64,000 nucleotides of DNA from Shewanella basaltis (GCF_023283885.1 NZ_JAKILA010000019.1:41707-105706); one strand, 5' to 3'. Shown: positions 13,491 to 22,958, counted from the first letter of the stretch. Notes: a model not told the origin generated them from the sequence alone. Program-made: numbers and translations.

Positions 13491-14338
13491 ACGCATTCAA
13501 ACCCGCATTTCGCCCAGCAATACGACCAGCGATAACGTCAGTGTTTGGTGTTCAGGTTCCTGTTGTTACGCCCCTATCATTCGTATCTCAGCCTCAATCG
13601 CAAACCGTTGACGAGTATGCTACCGCAACATTTAGTTGTGAAGTGGCTGGAGGTATTGCGCCTTACACTTACCAGTGGAAAAAGAACGGTGTGAACGTTG
13701 GTACAAATAGTGACACGCTATCATTCGTCACTGCTTCAACCGATAATTACGCATATATTACCGTTGTCGTTACTGATAGTGTCGGTACTGCGATTACGTC
13801 TACGGTTGCTGTTTTGGGTGTGACGAGTTATGTCTATGTGCTAGACGGTATAACACAAGATTTTACAATGAATACATCAATAGTTTGTGATGCAGGTAAT
13901 ACATTTAAATTTTCGGTGGCTGCCAAAGCTGGAGTACAATCTGCTATTTTTGGCGACGGAACCACAGAGGCGGTTATATTTAATGCAAACGGAAGTGTTG
14001 ACATAAAAAGGGGGTCTTGGTATTACGGCGTATACACTGGGCTGACGATAGACGGTAATAAGCATGATTACGTCTGGACATTAGGCGGTGCATTATATGA
14101 AGATGGTGTGCTGAAAGGTACTAGCACTACATATCCAAGAACTGTTAGCACCATTGGCAGGTATTCGACAACAAGGTTAAGCGGCTATGTTAAAAATGTA
14201 TCGCTTGAGGGTGTGAATAAAAGCTTGTTTTTAAACCTAAATAATAAGTCGCAAGGTGCGTCACAAGGGACTACGCCACTGTCAGCGTATACTGCTGTCA
14301 TTACAAATTACAACGCAGCAGGGTGGACAGCAATATGA
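13487..14338 (+). CDS. Ig-like-domain phage protein (probable virion surface protein)
   Basis: A 283-residue protein with an N-terminal repeat-like peptide (NAFKPAFRPAIRPAI), an Ig-like/PKD-type domain at ~28-110 (PQSQTVDEYATATFSCEVAGGIAPYTYQWKKNG...YITVVVTDS), and a C-terminal beta-rich LamG-like domain (~120-250, DGITQDFTMNTS... LTIDGNKHDYVWTLGGALYEDGV). Such domains decorate phage heads, tails or fibres and bind carbohydrate weakly. Its place between lysis and terminase genes is unusual for a fibre. Virion location is inferred. Confidence 0.65.
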   Translation: MNAFKPAFRPAIRPAITSVFGVQVPVVTPLSFVSQPQSQTVDEYATATFSCEVAGGIAPYTYQWKKNGVNVGTNSDTLSFVTASTDNYAYITVVVTDSVGTAITSTVAVLGVTSYVYVLDGITQDFTMNTSIVCDAGNTFKFSVAAKAGVQSAIFGDGTTEAVIFNANGSVDIKRGSWYYGVYTGLTIDGNKHDYVWTLGGALYEDGVLKGTSTTYPRTVSTIGRYSTTRLSGYVKNVSLEGVNKSLFLNLNNKSQGASQGTTPLSAYTAVITNYNAAGWTAI

Positions 14339-14640
14339 CACAGCTAGAGCAATGGCTTGATTCTGGTTTATACGTGTTTGTTGTGCTGTCCGAACAAGGC
14401 TACCAAGACAGCGAACCCGCCAAAAACGCATGGCCTGATGCTGTGCAATATGGCGACTATCGCATGGTGAATTATCACAAGGCAAACGCAGAACGCTTTG
14501 TTGAATACTTAACTGCGCAGGGCTACACAATCGCATTTGGCATCAGCGATACAACACCAATGCTGCTAACGTGGGATGAAGCAATTGAATTTGCAGCCCA
14601 GTTTGCAACCGAGCCAGAAGATGAAACTACCACGCCATAG
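14335..14640 (+). CDS. Hypothetical phage protein, partner of the Ig-like protein
   Basis: A 101-residue acidic protein coupled to the Ig-like gene by a 4-base overlap. It reads MTQLEQWLDSGLYVFVVLSEQGYQDSEPAKNAWP and ends in an acidic Thr-rich tail. The tight coupling suggests it acts with the upstream product, for example as its chaperone or attachment partner. No family is recognised. Confidence 0.6.
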   Translation: MTQLEQWLDSGLYVFVVLSEQGYQDSEPAKNAWPDAVQYGDYRMVNYHKANAERFVEYLTAQGYTIAFGISDTTPMLLTWDEAIEFAAQFATEPEDETTTP

Positions 14641-14692
14641 CAACCGCAAGTAACACCCGCAAGCAACGCCCCTAAAAACCCAAGGAACTCAC

Positions 14693-14944
14693 ATGATTTA
14701 CAGCCAAAATTTAACGGTGACTACGTCGGCCGTGGACGTTACGCGCCCAGGTGTTATGCAAAGCTGCAAACAACACCAGCTGATATTTAGCGGTGACAAC
14801 CTATCGCTGACTTACACCATTAACGGTACTGACTTTACTCAACCAGCCCTTGAAGCAGGCAGCCATAACATTGAACTGGGTAACGTAGAAAGGTTCACGC
14901 TAACCAGCGCAGGCACTAGCACCGCAATCATTCAAGGTTACTAA
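14693..14944 (+). CDS. Small beta-rich phage protein, unknown
   Basis: An 83-residue protein, mostly beta strands (NLTVTTSAVDVTRPGVMQSCKQHQLIFSGDNLSLTYTINGTDF), ending TAIIQGY. The look is of a small virion or decoration protein, but no family is recognised. AAGGAAC precedes the ATG. It lies directly before the terminase small subunit gene. Confidence 0.6.
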   Translation: MIYSQNLTVTTSAVDVTRPGVMQSCKQHQLIFSGDNLSLTYTINGTDFTQPALEAGSHNIELGNVERFTLTSAGTSTAIIQGY

Positions 14945-14964
14945 CTGAAACAAATAGGCATTTT

Positions 14965-15498
14965 ATGGCACGTATTCAAACACCCGAAGCCGAGCCAGTG
15001 CTACTGAACAAAACCGACCTGTGCAAAAGTTTGGGTATTAGTACCCAGGCGTTCGACAAGTGGGACGTACCCATACACAGCAAAAAAGGCCGTGAGTGTT
15101 TATACACCATGGCCGATGTGGTGGGGAACCGCGTGGCTAATGAGCGTAAAAAGCACATCAGCAAACCGTTAGATGATGAAGACGAAAAACCCAACATTGA
15201 CTATGAACGCTATCGCTTAACCAAAGCGCAGGCCGACGGCCAAGAGCTTAAAAACGAAAAAGACCGCAAAGAAGTGGTCGAGGTGGCATTTTGCTCGTTT
15301 GTGCTCAGTCGTATTGCAGCGCAAATATCGCCAGTGCTGGACCAAATCCACATACGCGTAAAACGTAAATTCCCCGACATGCCAGAGCGCACCATAGACG
15401 CTATTCGCGCCGAAGTGATTAAAAGCCAAAACACCGCCGCAGAGCTGGCCAGCGGCATTGAGGATTTATTAGATGAGTATATCAGCAGCACAGATTAA
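14965..15498 (+). CDS. Terminase small subunit (gpNu1/DUF1441 type)
   Basis: A 177-residue protein of the lambda gpNu1 / DUF1441 group: an N-terminal winged helix (KTDLCKSLGISTQAFDKWDVPIHSKKGRECLYTMADVVG) that binds cosB repeats, then the conserved YERYRLTKAQADGQELKNEKDRKEVVEV linker and a helical gpA-binding C-terminus. It recognises the phage DNA and loads the large subunit. The matching cos site is 4 kb upstream. It overlaps the terminase large subunit gene by 26 bases. Confidence 0.92.
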   Translation: MARIQTPEAEPVLLNKTDLCKSLGISTQAFDKWDVPIHSKKGRECLYTMADVVGNRVANERKKHISKPLDDEDEKPNIDYERYRLTKAQADGQELKNEKDRKEVVEVAFCSFVLSRIAAQISPVLDQIHIRVKRKFPDMPERTIDAIRAEVIKSQNTAAELASGIEDLLDEYISSTD

Positions 15499-17455
15499 CA
15501 ATCTGAAAGCCGCTGTATCTGCAGGTCTTAAATCGTTTTACCGTCCACCTGTTTTAACATGCAGTGAATACGCCGACACCCATTTTTATATGTCGTCAGA
15601 ATCGTCCTACACAGAGGGCAAGTGGGAAAGCCTACCGTTTCAAATCGGAATTTTAAATGCCATGGGTAACGACCAAATCACCACGCTGAATATCATGAAA
15701 TCAGCGCGTGTCGGTTACACCAAAATGCTGATGGCCAACGCTGGCTACAAAATCGAACACAAAAAACGCAACGTGCTGATATACCAGCCGCGTGACGGCG
15801 CCGCCAAAACGTTTATGAAAAAACACGTTGAAACGGCAATACGCGACATGCCGATTTGGAAGGCGCTCGCCCCTTGGATTGGCCGCAAACACAAAGACAG
15901 CACGTTAGAAGATAAGGTGTTTTCAAACGGTAAAACCTTAATGGTACGTGGTGGTACCGCAGCCGCTAACTACCGCGAAATTTCAACCGATGACGTTATT
16001 TACGATGAGCTTGCAGGTTTTGACGAGTCAATCGAACACGAAGGTAACGCAACATCACTAGGTGACACCCGTGTTGAACTGTCGATGTTTCCTAAATCGA
16101 TTCGCGGATCTACCCCTAAAATTCTCGGTACCTGCCAAATTGAAAAGGCCTGTAGTGAAAGCAAATACCAATTTCGGTTTAACTTACCCTGCCCGCACTG
16201 CGACGAATTGCAGCATTTAAAGTGGGGCGGCAAAACTGAGCCATTTGGTATTAAGTGGCAAGGCAGTGACCCAAGCACAGCGTATTACGTGTGCGAACAC
16301 TGCGGCTGTTGCATTGAAAACAATCAGCTGCATGATATGGAAGAGCACCCCCGCGCAGTATGGATATGCGACAAAACGGGCGTGTATACCCCTGACTTTA
16401 TCTCTTTTTTTGATAAAGACGGCAACGACTTTTTAACGCCTGAAAATATCTCGATTTATATCTGGTCGGCATACAACACGCTGAACAGTTGGGCAAAGCT
16501 TGTCACTGAGTTTTACAAAGCCAAAGGCGACAAAGAAAAGCTGCAAACATTTGTTAACACCAAATTGGGCCAGCCGTGGGACAACGACAACGGCGAACGC
16601 ATCGAGTGGGAAGACCTAGGCCGCCGCCGCGAAATGTACCCCAACGGCAACATGCCTGATTGGGTTGTGTATTTAACGGCGGGTGTCGATACCCAAGACG
16701 ACCGATACGAGGGCCGTGTTTGGGGCTGGGGCGCAGGTAAAGAATGCGCCTTAATCGACAGGTTTATTTTGTACGGCGACCCCGCAAGCCAAGTGCTGCT
16801 CGATAAAGTCGCACTGCGCTTAAACCAAAGTTACACCCGCAACGACGGCATAGTGCTTAACATCGGCACAACCGCGTGGGACTCGGGCGGTCACTACACA
16901 GACACCGTTTACTCAATGAGTAAAAAGCTTGGTTTGTACCGTGTAATCCCAGTTAAGGGCGCCAACATGTACGGCAAGCCGATTGCCAATTTCCCGCGCA
17001 AGCGGAGCAACAAAGGTGTGTACTTAACTGAGGTCGGTACCGACAACGCTAAAGAGTTGATCATGGCCATGATGCGCACTCAGCCCAGTGTTGATACCCG
17101 TACACCTGGTGCAATTCATTTGCCGTTAAACGACAGCATTTGTGATGACACTGAACTGCAACAGCTCACCGCCGAACGCAAAATGCCAACACGCCGCGAC
17201 GGTCGCATTGTGTACCGATGGGACGCAGGCGGCAGACGTAACGAAGCACTCGACTGTTTTGTGTATGCCATGGCTGCGCTGTATATCGCCATTGACCGAT
17301 TCGGCATTAACCTCGACTCGCTCAGTAAAGCGATAACAAACAAAGACGAAAACCCATCATTAACCGATGAACCCCCACAACCCAAAAAACCGAAAAAAGC
17401 CCCAGCTAATAACTGGCTCAATGGTGGTTCGGCTAAATCAGGAGGCTGGCTGTAA
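15473..17455 (+). CDS. Terminase large subunit (gpA family)
   Basis: A 660-residue lambda gpA-type packaging enzyme. The ATPase domain (~40-260) has the variant Walker A KSARVGYTK and a Walker-B-like DVIYDELAGFDE; cysteine pairs (CPHCDELQH, CEHCGCC) lie at ~240-285; the C-terminal nuclease region includes TAGVDTQDDRYEGRVWGWG and a late conserved RRDGRIVYRWDAGGRRNEALDCFVYAMAAL. It makes staggered nicks at cos and translocates DNA into the prohead. It ends in TAATG with the next gene. Confidence 0.95.
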   Translation: MSISAAQINNLKAAVSAGLKSFYRPPVLTCSEYADTHFYMSSESSYTEGKWESLPFQIGILNAMGNDQITTLNIMKSARVGYTKMLMANAGYKIEHKKRNVLIYQPRDGAAKTFMKKHVETAIRDMPIWKALAPWIGRKHKDSTLEDKVFSNGKTLMVRGGTAAANYREISTDDVIYDELAGFDESIEHEGNATSLGDTRVELSMFPKSIRGSTPKILGTCQIEKACSESKYQFRFNLPCPHCDELQHLKWGGKTEPFGIKWQGSDPSTAYYVCEHCGCCIENNQLHDMEEHPRAVWICDKTGVYTPDFISFFDKDGNDFLTPENISIYIWSAYNTLNSWAKLVTEFYKAKGDKEKLQTFVNTKLGQPWDNDNGERIEWEDLGRRREMYPNGNMPDWVVYLTAGVDTQDDRYEGRVWGWGAGKECALIDRFILYGDPASQVLLDKVALRLNQSYTRNDGIVLNIGTTAWDSGGHYTDTVYSMSKKLGLYRVIPVKGANMYGKPIANFPRKRSNKGVYLTEVGTDNAKELIMAMMRTQPSVDTRTPGAIHLPLNDSICDDTELQQLTAERKMPTRRDGRIVYRWDAGGRRNEALDCFVYAMAALYIAIDRFGINLDSLSKAITNKDENPSLTDEPPQPKKPKKAPANNWLNGGSAKSGGWL

Positions 17456-17655
17456 TGTCAAAGCAACAAGCGACAGAAATGGTCGCGCTGTATATCGAAG
17501 CCGAAAAAGACGTGCTGGCGGGTAAGTCAGTCACCATAAACGGCAAAATGATGAGCACAGAAGACCTAGAGCAAATTCGCAAAGGCCGCATTGAATGGCA
17601 GCGCACATTAAGCATGTACACCCGCCCACGGGGTACCACACTCGCCCGATTTTAA
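17455..17655 (+). CDS. DUF6148 (gpW-like) head-tail connector protein
   Basis: A 66-residue protein with the DUF6148/gpW-like pattern: an N-terminal helix (ATEMVALYIEAEKDVLAGKSVTINGKMMSTEDLEQIRKGRIEWQR). It lies between terminase and portal exactly where lambda has gpW. A connector role at the portal ring is inferred from position and family. Confidence 0.8.
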   Translation: MSKQQATEMVALYIEAEKDVLAGKSVTINGKMMSTEDLEQIRKGRIEWQRTLSMYTRPRGTTLARF

Positions 17656-17666
17656 CAGGAAACAAT

Positions 17667-19226
17667 ATGAGCATTATCAACGATGCACTATCGTTTATAT
17701 CCCCTAAGTGGGCGCTAAATCGGCAGGCTGCGGCCATGAGTTATCGCAACCTAAAAGGTTACGAAGCAGCCAGCCCAAGCCGAACCCACAAAGCCAATAG
17801 AGAGGGGCGCGGCGCCAACCAAGCGGTATTTGCTGCAGGTAAAAGCTTGCGAGAACAAGCCCGTTGGTTAGACGAAAACCACGACCTCAGCATTGGCATT
17901 TTAGACCGCATGGAAGAACGGGTCATTGGCGCCCAAGGTATTGTGGTTGAGCCACAACCCCGCAGTATCAGCGGTGAAATACTCGACGAACTGGCCAATG
18001 AAATACAGCGCCGCTTTGCAACCTGGTCATTAAAGCCTGACGTAACAGGGCGCTACACGCGACCAGAGTTAGAACGTTTGGTGTTACGTACCGCACTGCG
18101 CGACGGTGAAGTATTCGGCCAGCAAGTGCGCGGAAAAGTGGCCAAGTTTGGTCACCCAAACCCGCAAGGCACGCAATACAGCATCGAGGCGTTAGAGCCT
18201 GATTACATCCCGTTTGAGCTTAACGATGTATCAAGCCGAGTGCGCCAAGGGTTGGAGGTTAATGTTTGGGGCCAAGTGGTTAACTACCATGTACTGCTTG
18301 ATCACCCGTCTGACCAAATCGGCTTTCGCTACAAAACAAAAACGGTACCCGCCAGCAACATGTTGCACCTGGGCTTATTTAAACGCCTGCACCAGTTGCG
18401 CGGTATCAGTATTTTTCACGGTATTTTAACCCGCCTTGGCGACATTAAAGACTATGAAGAATCTGAACGAGTCGCCGCCCGTATTGCCGCCGCGCTAGCG
18501 TTTTACATTAAGCGCGGTGACGCCAGTATGTTTATTCCCGATTCTGGCGAAAGCCAAAGCCGCGAAATTAACATTGCACCCGGCATGACATTCGACGATC
18601 TCGCACCGGGTGAAGACGTCGGCATGATTGAGTCAAACCGCCCCAACGTGCACTTAGTCGATTTTCGTAATGGTCAGTTAAAAGCGTGCGCCGCAGGTAC
18701 CCGAGGCAGTTATTCAAGCATTGCCCGTGACTATCAAGGCAGCTACTCAAGCCAACGCCAAGAGTTGGTCGAGCAAGACGAGTCAAACCGCATTATGCAG
18801 CAATGGTTTTGTGCCGGTTGGGCAAGGCCAGCATTTAGAAACTGGTTGCAAATGGAGTTAATGAACAAGCAAGACCCATTAACCCTGCCGCCAGACCTAG
18901 ACACCCGCACCTTGTTTGATGCGGTGTACTACGGGCCAACCATGCCATGGATTGACCCACGCAAAGAATCCCAAGGCTGGGAAATGATGATAGCCGGTAA
19001 TGCCGCAACCGAGGCTGATTGGGCGCGCGCCCGTGGCCGTAACCCAAGCGAAGTTAAACGCCAACGCCAGCGTGAGGTTAAGTTTAACCGCGAAAACGAC
19101 ATGGTCACGGGTAACGACCCAGAGCCACAAAACGGAGTAACCACAAGTGAAAAAAACACAACTGGCGCTGGCCGCCGCAATGATGCTCGCACCACAAGCA
19201 AGCCTGACCCTGACGCCGACCAATAA
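17667..19226 (+). CDS. Portal protein (lambda gpB family)
   Basis: A 519-residue lambda-family portal. Conserved stretches include SYRNLKGYEAASPSRTHKANREGRGANQAVFAAGKSLREQARWLDENHDLSIGILDRMEERVIG and IEALEPDYIPFELN..., then a C-terminal RQRQREVKFNRENDMV. It forms the 12-subunit ring through which DNA enters and where the tail attaches. The ATG at 17667 is preceded by CAGGAAAC; the upstream in-frame start overlaps the previous gene. Its 3' end overlaps the protease-capsid gene by 80 bases. Confidence 0.93.
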   Translation: MSIINDALSFISPKWALNRQAAAMSYRNLKGYEAASPSRTHKANREGRGANQAVFAAGKSLREQARWLDENHDLSIGILDRMEERVIGAQGIVVEPQPRSISGEILDELANEIQRRFATWSLKPDVTGRYTRPELERLVLRTALRDGEVFGQQVRGKVAKFGHPNPQGTQYSIEALEPDYIPFELNDVSSRVRQGLEVNVWGQVVNYHVLLDHPSDQIGFRYKTKTVPASNMLHLGLFKRLHQLRGISIFHGILTRLGDIKDYEESERVAARIAAALAFYIKRGDASMFIPDSGESQSREINIAPGMTFDDLAPGEDVGMIESNRPNVHLVDFRNGQLKACAAGTRGSYSSIARDYQGSYSSQRQELVEQDESNRIMQQWFCAGWARPAFRNWLQMELMNKQDPLTLPPDLDTRTLFDAVYYGPTMPWIDPRKESQGWEMMIAGNAATEADWARARGRNPSEVKRQRQREVKFNRENDMVTGNDPEPQNGVTTSEKNTTGAGRRNDARTTSKPDPDADQ

Positions 19227-21201
19227 GCCCGACAAAAGCTGGTACAGCTTAAAGGCTCAAAACGGTAATGCCGAGTTAATGATTTATGACGAAATTGGCG
19301 GCTGGGGCATTAGTGCCCGTCAGTTCGCCAGCGACTTACAAGCATTAGGCAAAATCGGCACCTTAACGGCGCGCATCCATTCACCGGGTGGTGACGTGTT
19401 CGAGGGCATGGCGATTTACAACATGATCAAAGGTCACCCCGCGCACAAGGTTTGCCATATCGACGGCCTTGCCGCATCAATGGCCAGTGTGATTGCCATG
19501 GCATTTGACGAAGTCATCATGCCAGAAAACGCCATGATGATGGTGCATAAACCATGGGGCGGCACATTAGGTGACGCCGACGACATGCGCAAATATGCTG
19601 ACTTACTCGACAAAGTAGAAGGCAATTTAGTTGGCGCATATCAACAAAAAACAGGTTTGCCAGAAGATGAGCTACACACGCTTTTGGCAGCTGAAACATG
19701 GCTAACTGGCCGCGAAGCGGTTGAAAAAGGTTTCGCCAACACCCTAACTGAACCGCTGCAAATGGCGGCTTCGCTCAACTCAAAAAGACTCAAGGACTTT
19801 ACTAATATGCCTGAAGCTCTAAAAAACCTGTTTGCACCGCAGGGGAATGTACCTGGTGCAACCAACACGCCTGCGCCAGCAGCCCCAGCACCATCCGCAT
19901 CGGTACCAGCACCCGCTGCCCCGTCGCAAGCGGATATTCAAGCCGCTGCAATTACCTTTAACGCTGAGCGTATTAGCGGTATTAATGCTGCGTTCGCCAC
20001 GTTCCCGCAATTAGCAGAACTTAAAAATACCTGTATTGCAGATGCAACCATCAATGCAGACAAAGCCAAAGACATGATTTTGGCAAAGCTTGGCGAAGGC
20101 ACTACACCGTTAGCTGCACAGCCTAACAGTGTGATCATTCATGCGGGTAACGGTAACATTGTCGGTGACTCAATTCGTGCGCAACTAATGGCACGCGCTG
20201 GCCATGAAGCAGCACATAAAGACAACGCTTACGGCAGTTACAATTTGCGTGAACTGGCTCGAGCATCGTTAGCCGACCGTGGTATCGGTTGTGCTGGTAT
20301 GAACGTCATGCAAATGGTGGGGTTAGCGTTTACTCATACCTCATCTGATTTCGGTAACATCATGTTAGATGTGGCCAACAAGTCAGTGTTAAAAGGTTGG
20401 GCTGATGCCGAAGAAACCTTTGAACGTATCGCTAAAAAAGGTCAGTTAAGCGACTTTAAAGTGGCACATCGTGTTGGCATGGGTGAGTTTAAAAGCTTAC
20501 CAGAAGTCAAAGACGGTGCTGAGTACAAGTACATCACCATTGGCGACCACGCTGAAAAGATTGCCTTGGCGACCTATGGCGGTATTTTCACATTAACACG
20601 CCAAACGGTTATTAATGACGACATGGATATGTTAATGGGCGTACCGATGAAAATGGGTAAAGCGGCCAAGCGTACCATTGGTGACTTGTTCTGGGCTGTA
20701 TTAACCAAAAACGGCAAAATGAACGACGGTAAAGCCTTGTTCCATGCTGACCATGGCAACTTAACATCAGGTGCGCCAAGCGTTGAAGCGTTCAGTATTG
20801 CTGCTGAATTAATGGAATCGCAAATGATTGGCGAATCGCCATTAAACATCATGCCAGCGTTTGCATTGGTACCGCCAAATCTTAAGCGTGCGGTTCTGCA
20901 AATTATTCAGTCAACGTCGGTTAAAGGTACTGATGCAAACTCAGGTGTTGCTAACCCAATCCGCGACTTTGTTGAAGTGTTATCTGAACCACGCTTAAAA
21001 GCGAAAAGCGATAAAGAGTGGTACTTATCAGCGGCACAAGGTGAAGACACGATTGAAGTGGCATACCTTGACGGAATCGACACGCCTTACATTGAGCAGC
21101 AACAAGGCTTTACTGTTGACGGTGTTGCAACAAAAGTGCGTATCGATGCGGGTGTGTCACCACTTGATCACCGTGGCTTGGTTAAATCAACAGGCGTATA
21201 A
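19147..21201 (+). CDS. Prohead protease / scaffold / major capsid fusion protein
   Basis: A 684-residue polyprotein. The N-terminal ~200 residues are a ClpP-fold prohead protease (HSPGGDVFEGMAIYN; Ser111 in DGLAASMAS; His134 in MMVHKPW). An Ala/Pro-rich scaffold-like linker (~235-265) follows, then a capsid domain (~330-684) with HTSSDFGNIMLDVANKSVLKGW and a late DGVATKVRIDAGVSPLDHRGLVKSTGV. Fused protease-capsid proteins are known in related prophages. It starts with GTG after GGAG, inside the portal gene. An ATG at residue 221 with AAGGAC upstream could give a separate protease-free form. Confidence 0.9.
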   Translation: MKKTQLALAAAMMLAPQASLTLTPTNKPDKSWYSLKAQNGNAELMIYDEIGGWGISARQFASDLQALGKIGTLTARIHSPGGDVFEGMAIYNMIKGHPAHKVCHIDGLAASMASVIAMAFDEVIMPENAMMMVHKPWGGTLGDADDMRKYADLLDKVEGNLVGAYQQKTGLPEDELHTLLAAETWLTGREAVEKGFANTLTEPLQMAASLNSKRLKDFTNMPEALKNLFAPQGNVPGATNTPAPAAPAPSASVPAPAAPSQADIQAAAITFNAERISGINAAFATFPQLAELKNTCIADATINADKAKDMILAKLGEGTTPLAAQPNSVIIHAGNGNIVGDSIRAQLMARAGHEAAHKDNAYGSYNLRELARASLADRGIGCAGMNVMQMVGLAFTHTSSDFGNIMLDVANKSVLKGWADAEETFERIAKKGQLSDFKVAHRVGMGEFKSLPEVKDGAEYKYITIGDHAEKIALATYGGIFTLTRQTVINDDMDMLMGVPMKMGKAAKRTIGDLFWAVLTKNGKMNDGKALFHADHGNLTSGAPSVEAFSIAAELMESQMIGESPLNIMPAFALVPPNLKRAVLQIIQSTSVKGTDANSGVANPIRDFVEVLSEPRLKAKSDKEWYLSAAQGEDTIEVAYLDGIDTPYIEQQQGFTVDGVATKVRIDAGVSPLDHRGLVKSTGV

Positions 21202-21216
21202 CGTAAACATAAAACA

Positions 21217-21247
21217 AGCCGCTATCGAAATCGTTAGCGGCTTTTTT
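21217..21247 (+). terminator. Terminator after the capsid gene
   Basis: AGCCGCTA and TAGCGGCT form an 8-bp stem with a 10-base loop followed by five T. It would reduce transcription of distal tail genes relative to the capsid gene. Confidence 0.82.
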
Positions 21248-21284
21248 ATGCTTAAATTTCAGCAATTCTTATCAGGAATGAATC

Positions 21285-21605
21285 ATGAAAAATTGTATTT
21301 CAGATGGTAATACCATCGACTTTACCGCCACGGCAGCCGTTGCCAGTGGTGGGACAGTGTTGTTGGGCAAAGTAGTTGCCGTGTCGCTTGGCAATGTTGC
21401 CATTGATGAAATGGGCGTAGGCGCAACCGAAGGCGTGTTTGAATTGCCTAAAGTCACCGCCGACGACATCACCCAAGGTGCGCAGGTGTATATCAAGTCA
21501 GACGGCATGATCACCTCCACCGCATCGGGCAATACCTTAGCGGGTAAAGCGTGGGCAGCAGCTGCTAACCCAAGCGATACCGTTTGGGTAAAAATCAATG
21601 CCTAG
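21285..21605 (+). CDS. DUF2190 capsid cement protein
   Basis: A 106-residue protein with the DUF2190 layout: DGNTIDFTATAAVASGGTVLLGKVVAVSLGNVAIDEMGVGATEGVFELPK and ...YIKSDGMITSTASGNTLAGKAWAAA...VWVKINA. These beta-rich proteins form trimers or layers that stabilise the expanded head, equivalent to lambda gpD. It directly follows the capsid gene and overlaps the next start. Confidence 0.85.
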   Translation: MKNCISDGNTIDFTATAAVASGGTVLLGKVVAVSLGNVAIDEMGVGATEGVFELPKVTADDITQGAQVYIKSDGMITSTASGNTLAGKAWAAAANPSDTVWVKINA

Positions 21606-21903
21606 CGTTAACGAACGCATAAGCGCCAAGCTTACCCGTGCGTTCATCAAACTGGCACAGTCGTGCCAGTTTACCCCTTCATCGGGTCAAGCCGCTTTTA
21701 GTCGTAGTGTTCACCTGCCGCCAACCGAAATAGATCTCAGTAATGAATACGTGCAAGCGCCAGTGAACATTGCCGAGTTTTTGCAGCAAGAAGGCGAGGT
21801 AATGGCTGATGATGTGTTTGAGTTAAATGGTAAGCAGCATCGGTTAACTCAACTGCATACGCGGGATGAAATTACCGTGACGTTTATTTACTTAGCGCTG
21901 TAA
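21598..21903 (+). CDS. Head-tail joining protein (gpFII-like position)
   Basis: A 101-residue protein with a helical N-terminus and a beta-rich C-terminus (VMADDVFELNGKQHRLTQLHTRDEITVTFIYLAL). Position between capsid cement and Z-like minor tail protein matches head completion/attachment proteins such as lambda FII. The product ends VTFIYLAL, as is common in this class. Assignment is mainly from order. Confidence 0.55.
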   Translation: MPSVNERISAKLTRAFIKLAQSCQFTPSSGQAAFSRSVHLPPTEIDLSNEYVQAPVNIAEFLQQEGEVMADDVFELNGKQHRLTQLHTRDEITVTFIYLAL

Positions 21904-21925
21904 GTATTTTATACGGGAGTTAGAT

Positions 21926-22507
21926 ATGTGGATAAACACACAAGGGTTTAAGGAGGTTTCGAAAGAGCTAAAGCGGATGCGTGATGTACAAGCACCAGCT
22001 ATCGCTAAGGCTATTGATGATGCTGCTTTTTTTGGAAAAAATCTTGCGGTAGATAAAATATTTAACAAATTTGGTTATGAGTCAAAATCATATGTGGAAG
22101 ATAATTTTTTTATTAGTATCAACCCCAATGATTTGACCGCCCATATTTCTGCAAGGTACAGGGCTGCTAGCTTGACGAGAATGGCTAAGCCACGTTACAG
22201 AACAGGGAAAAAAGGGCAAAGAGTATTAAATGGTTATGATGTTAGTGCTTATAAAAACCAGCCAGTTTGGTTTAAGGGAGCATTTACTATTATTGGTCAA
22301 AACGGTAACCAAGTAATGTTTATGCGTAAGCGCAAAGATAATTCTTGGAGAAAACTAGGGAAGCATAAAGCCAAAAAGGCAGGTACGGTAGACCAAAAGC
22401 CATTATACGGCCCATCAGTTTGGGGGGCATTTAAGTATATGCGTGACGATTTAGAGCCACCCATTATTGCCCATCTGCGTAAAAAATATGGCCAATACGC
22501 TAAGTAG
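21926..22507 (+). CDS. Minor tail protein Z-like
   Basis: A 193-residue basic protein with KELKRMRDVQAPAIAKAIDDAAFFGKNLAVDKIFNKFG near the start, the pattern of prophage minor tail protein Z (GPZ), plus a C-terminal LEPPIIAHLRKKYG. It is needed for tail length completion or positioning of the DNA end in the lambda system. It is more AT-rich than neighbours on both sides, suggesting module exchange. GGGAG precedes the ATG. Confidence 0.75.
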   Translation: MWINTQGFKEVSKELKRMRDVQAPAIAKAIDDAAFFGKNLAVDKIFNKFGYESKSYVEDNFFISINPNDLTAHISARYRAASLTRMAKPRYRTGKKGQRVLNGYDVSAYKNQPVWFKGAFTIIGQNGNQVMFMRKRKDNSWRKLGKHKAKKAGTVDQKPLYGPSVWGAFKYMRDDLEPPIIAHLRKKYGQYAK

Positions 22508-22532
22508 TTACATTCCTGTTTAGAGGTTCCCC

Positions 22533-22958
22533 ATGATCCAAGCTTTAATAGACCGACTCAAATTGGTTGACGGCGCGACTGTACGCGAAGGTTTTTATGG
22601 TCAGTCGGTTGTAAAGGATGATCAATTCATTTTTTTGCAGCCTTACACCGATTTGTTCGGCGCTAAAAACGGCATTAACCCATACCGCGATGATTTGGTA
22701 TTGCAAGTGGTTGCCGGCATTAATCTGAGTAAATCAACCAACCCCACCGCCGAGCTAATCAACCTAGTTCGCGACATTCGCAGCGCACTCTTTAAAGACG
22801 AACGTAATACCGAGAAACCGTCATGGCTACCCCAAGCTATTACGTTTAAAGAGTCCGAAGCATGTAAATACATTATGCCCGAAGCCCATGAAAAACATGG
22901 ATTAGCGGTCATCACTTTAACCTTAATTCATACAGTACCATTTGGAGAACAACTATGA
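22533..22958 (+). CDS. Tail terminator, gpU-like
   Basis: A 141-residue protein in the lambda Z-U-V order, with GLAVITLTLIHTVPFG at the C-terminus and a mixed alpha/beta pattern typical of gpU-type tail terminators, which form a hexamer capping the finished tube. GAGG precedes the ATG. It overlaps the major tail gene by 4 bases (ATGA). Confidence 0.65.
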   Translation: MIQALIDRLKLVDGATVREGFYGQSVVKDDQFIFLQPYTDLFGAKNGINPYRDDLVLQVVAGINLSKSTNPTAELINLVRDIRSALFKDERNTEKPSWLPQAITFKESEACKYIMPEAHEKHGLAVITLTLIHTVPFGEQL

